This document shows positions 5,855 to 7,420 of a stretch of DNA of 7,420 nucleotides, in pieces. The translations under genes and the position numbers were made by a program. The first letter of the stretch is position 1; each line of letters starts with the position of its first letter. Under the pieces are notes generated by a model. It was not told the DNA's origin, searched no databases, and saw nothing but the letters and a program-made list of their open reading frames with translations. Location: positions 1 to 7,420 of the forward strand of contig CANFNN010000146.1 in the NCBI GenBank assembly GCA_947448095.1, in the 5' to 3' direction. The DNA is from Bacteriovoracaceae bacterium. Lineage in GTDB: Bacteria; Bdellovibrionota; Bacteriovoracia; Bacteriovoracales; Bacteriovoracaceae.

Positions 5855-6283
5855 TCAATTCAATGCCTGCTTAATTTTTGCAATACTTGAAACGGCTTCG
5901 GCCGGAGTGATCTTGGCACTTTCAAAGAGCTTCATTCTTAGCCACGGTGGATCAGTGAATTCCGGATCATCAGCATATCGTGGGAAAAAGTGCCAGTGAA
6001 CATGATCCACAACGTTTCCAAGACTACACATATTCATTTTTTTAGGATTAAAGGCAGTCTCTATGGCCTTTGAGGCGAGCATCATCTCATGAAAAAATTC
6101 ATCCCTCAGGGGTCGAGGAAGATCAGTCATTTCCCGGTAGTGCTCTTTGAGTACAAGCACCGAGTAGCCTGAAAAAAACTGATGCTCACCTAGCATCAAA
6201 TAACTGTGTTTGAACTCATGAATCAAATATGGATAATTTCCAATTTTTGTGAGTTTAACTCTTTCACACAGAGGGCAATTCAT
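5855..6283 (-). CDS. HIT (histidine triad) family nucleotide hydrolase
   Basis: A 142-residue protein. ATG 6283 is chosen over ATG 6319 because AAGGA lies five bases upstream and it leaves an 8-base gap after the oxygenase stop instead of a 28-base overlap. C3-P-L-C6 opens the protein, as in HIT proteins that bind zinc through an N-terminal CxxC with downstream histidines. HEFKHSYLMLGEHQFFSGY (22-40) and LVLKEH (43-48) are the usual first half of the fold. N84...LGN (88-90) leads into the histidine triad H94-V-H96-W-H98-F-F, with His96 expected to be the nucleophile that forms a covalent nucleotidyl intermediate. The PRYADDP tail (101-107) belongs to the same subgroup. Family members are cytoplasmic hydrolases or transferases of dinucleoside polyphosphates, AMP-lysine or similar nucleotides; the substrate here is unknown. 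It is very likely cotranscribed with the oxygenase. Confidence 0.9.
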   Translation of the reverse strand: MNCPLCERVKLTKIGNYPYLIHEFKHSYLMLGEHQFFSGYSVLVLKEHYREMTDLPRPLRDEFFHEMMLASKAIETAFNPKKMNMCSLGNVVDHVHWHFFPRYADDPEFTDPPWLRMKLFESAKITPAEAVSSIAKIKQALN

Positions 6284-6291
6284 ATCTATCC

Positions 6292-6876
6292 TTAAGTCAG
6301 TATTTTTGTATGGATCCATCCTGTAAAACTTCTTCTTTCCGCGCTACAAATCTTCACCTCGTGAGGAAAATCCTCACTCAAGAAGATAACCATTGAACCA
6401 GGTTCGGGTAAAATCTCTTTGAGGATTTCGTTCTTTTTATTATATAGGACTAACTCTCCCCCAAAGGATGGATTCCACTCTTGGTGCAGATAAAAAATAA
6501 AAGTCACGGATCTTGAAGAGTCTGTTTCAAAACGGTCACTGTGCTTTTTATAAAAACTTCCAGCAGGATACTTGGCCAAATGGAACTCAACATCCTTAAG
6601 TCCTAAGTAAAAGCGCTGATTAAATTCTTGCTTGAGATGTTCAAGAAGTACGACCAATGCATGAATCTCCCGAGGTGGATCCTGAGGATCAAGCCACTTG
6701 GTCCAATCACCGCGAATCTCCACATTGCGCTGGCGCTGCATACTGCTTCCGACTTGGGCCGGAAGAAACTCTGTTTCAAAGAGCGGCGCCAGGGATTTGA
6801 GAGTGAACTTATCCACAACATTCTGTTGATAACTCCAGCCGCAGCTTAGGATATCCTGAACAATTTGATCAATCAT
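6292..6876 (-). CDS. 2-oxoglutarate/Fe(II)-dependent oxygenase, prolyl-4-hydroxylase/SM-20-like
   Basis: A 194-residue protein. Its C-terminal half is a double-stranded beta-helix oxygenase domain: FHLAKYPAGSFYKKHSDRF (98-116) supplies the metal ligands His112 and Asp114, RSVTFIFYLHQEW (122-134) and FGGELVLY (138-145) form core strands, PGSMVIF (159-165) leads to the third ligand His172, and Arg182, ten residues on, is placed to bind the 2-oxoglutarate carboxylate. RSFTGW (182-187) ends the domain in the usual way. All cofactor residues are present, so activity is expected. The target, for example a prolyl residue of a protein or a small molecule, cannot be told. No signal peptide is seen, so it is cytoplasmic. 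ATG 6876 begins MIDQIVQDIL; the ribosome site is weak (AGG nine bases upstream). The HIT gene follows 8 bases after the stop. Confidence 0.9.
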   Translation of the reverse strand: MIDQIVQDILSCGWSYQQNVVDKFTLKSLAPLFETEFLPAQVGSSMQRQRNVEIRGDWTKWLDPQDPPREIHALVVLLEHLKQEFNQRFYLGLKDVEFHLAKYPAGSFYKKHSDRFETDSSRSVTFIFYLHQEWNPSFGGELVLYNKKNEILKEILPEPGSMVIFLSEDFPHEVKICSAERRSFTGWIHTKILT

Positions 6877-6906
6877 TATGATGGCCTGGGTAAGTTCGTC
6901 CCCTGT

Positions 6907-6935
6907 ATTGTATGAATTGCGGGATAAGAGGAAAA
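6907..6935 (-). promoter_or_regulatory. Possible promoter for the oxygenase-HIT pair
   Basis: On the minus strand TACAAT (6912-6907) matches TATAAT at five of six bases. TTTTCC (6935-6930) stands 17 bases upstream but matches TTGACA at only three. Initiation near 6900 would give a leader of about 24 bases. The 87-base divergent gap must also hold the promoter of the plus-strand gene at 6964, for which I see only a weak TTGTAT (6908-6913) and GAAAAT (6931-6936) pair. Confidence 0.28.
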
Positions 6936-6963
6936 TGAAAAAAAATACAAATTGGGAGATTTC

Positions 6964-7420
6964 ATGAAGTTTTTAGCAGCATTGATCACCTTAGTCTTTG
7001 CTCTTAACTCATTTGCCAGTTGGAGATCCGAAACAAAGAACATTCTCAAAGAATATAAGTATGCTTGTAAGAGCACTGAAGTGGTGGTGGATTCGATTAC
7101 TGCCAATGATTTTATTAAAGGCCACATCACTGGTCTTCCGACTGAAGCTTACGACAAATTCAAAGTCGTTTTTTATGTAAAAACCAATCTCTGGTATGTT
7201 CACCCCTACGCCTACTATGAAGGTCAAGAAGAAGGCTATAGTTATTCAAACCTTTCACCAAAAGGTGAATTCAAAGTGAGAACAGTCAAGCGTGCAGTTC
7301 CGTCGAAAGAACTAGCGGCCGTTTTGGTGCCAAAGTCTTATAAAATTAAATCCACCAAAAGGTGGCTGAACCCGTTACTTGGATTTCTGGGTGGAGTTTT
7401 AAAATATGACTGTTCCAATA
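6964..7420 (+). CDS. Secreted protein of unknown function (C-terminus beyond window)
   Basis: The frame is open from ATG 6964 to the window end, with 152 codons visible and no stop. GGGAG five bases upstream is a strong ribosome site. A clear signal peptide covers residues 1-18 or 19 (MKFLAALITLVFALNSFAS). The mature part is rich in Lys and Tyr, with likely beta strands such as FKVVFYVKTNLWYVHPYAYY (66-85) and FKVRTVKRAV (103-112). C35 and C150 might form a disulfide. Residues 137-147 (PLLGFLGGVLK) are hydrophobic but too short to call a membrane helix. I recognise no family. It diverges from the oxygenase-HIT pair. On the opposite strand, frames across 6876-7227 are shadows; the plus-strand gene is supported by its ribosome site and signal peptide. 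Confidence 0.82.
   Translation, partial: MKFLAALITLVFALNSFASWRSETKNILKEYKYACKSTEVVVDSITANDFIKGHITGLPTEAYDKFKVVFYVKTNLWYVHPYAYYEGQEEGYSYSNLSPKGEFKVRTVKRAVPSKELAAVLVPKSYKIKSTKRWLNPLLGFLGGVLKYDCSN

Noticed and set aside
5805..5999. Plus-strand 64-residue open frame
   Set aside because: Mostly antisense to the HIT gene, with no ribosome site or recognisable content.
6284..6319. Start of the HIT protein at ATG 6319
   Set aside because: It would overlap the oxygenase by 28 bases, and the family N-terminus with CxxC begins at ATG 6283, which has AAGGA.
6603..6849. Open frames on either strand inside the oxygenase gene
   Set aside because: Shadows of the oxygenase frame, which carries the complete HxD...H...R set.
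6876..7227. Minus-strand open frames opposite the secreted protein, plus the internal frame 6998-7180
   Set aside because: The plus-strand frame from 6964 has a strong ribosome site and signal peptide and stays open to the edge; the others lack support.

Overview
The window is an ordinary-looking bacterial chromosomal segment. It is dense with protein genes, AT-leaning, and has short intergenic gaps and several 4-bp ATGA overlaps. I see no RNA gene, insertion sequence, CRISPR array or phage gene. Six of the nine genes encode recognisable families and five carry export signals. The mix (secreted penicillin-acylase-like and phospholipase-like enzymes, small Cys-containing exported proteins, class II fumarase, Mpo1-like protein) suggests a Gram-negative proteobacterium-like organism. 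A predatory Bdellovibrio/Bacteriovorax-type relative is my guess from gene style only, at low to moderate confidence.

Left block (1-1874, minus strand): a small secreted phospholipase-A2-like protein is translationally coupled (ATGA) to a secreted Ntn-hydrolase of the penicillin acylase family, which runs off the left edge. Centre-left (1935-2686, plus strand): a 79-residue putative lipoprotein is transcribed divergently from the phospholipase-like gene, across a gap holding a 27-bp near-perfect palindrome. An Mpo1-like (DUF962) membrane protein with its own good sigma70-type promoter follows.

Centre and right (2683-6876, minus strand): transcription runs 2OG-Fe(II) oxygenase, HIT hydrolase, class-I aspartate aminotransferase, small secreted protein, class II fumarase (fumC). 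The fumarase stop overlaps the Mpo1-like stop tail to tail on a shared TTAA. Fumarase and the aminotransferase are linked metabolically through fumarate, malate, oxaloacetate and aspartate. Right edge (6964-7420, plus strand): a secreted protein of unknown function, cut by the window end, diverges from the oxygenase.

No clearly new biological system is visible. The best leads are the 27-bp palindrome between the divergent exported-protein genes, the coupled pair of secreted acyl hydrolases, and the uncharacterised small exported protein coupled to fumC.
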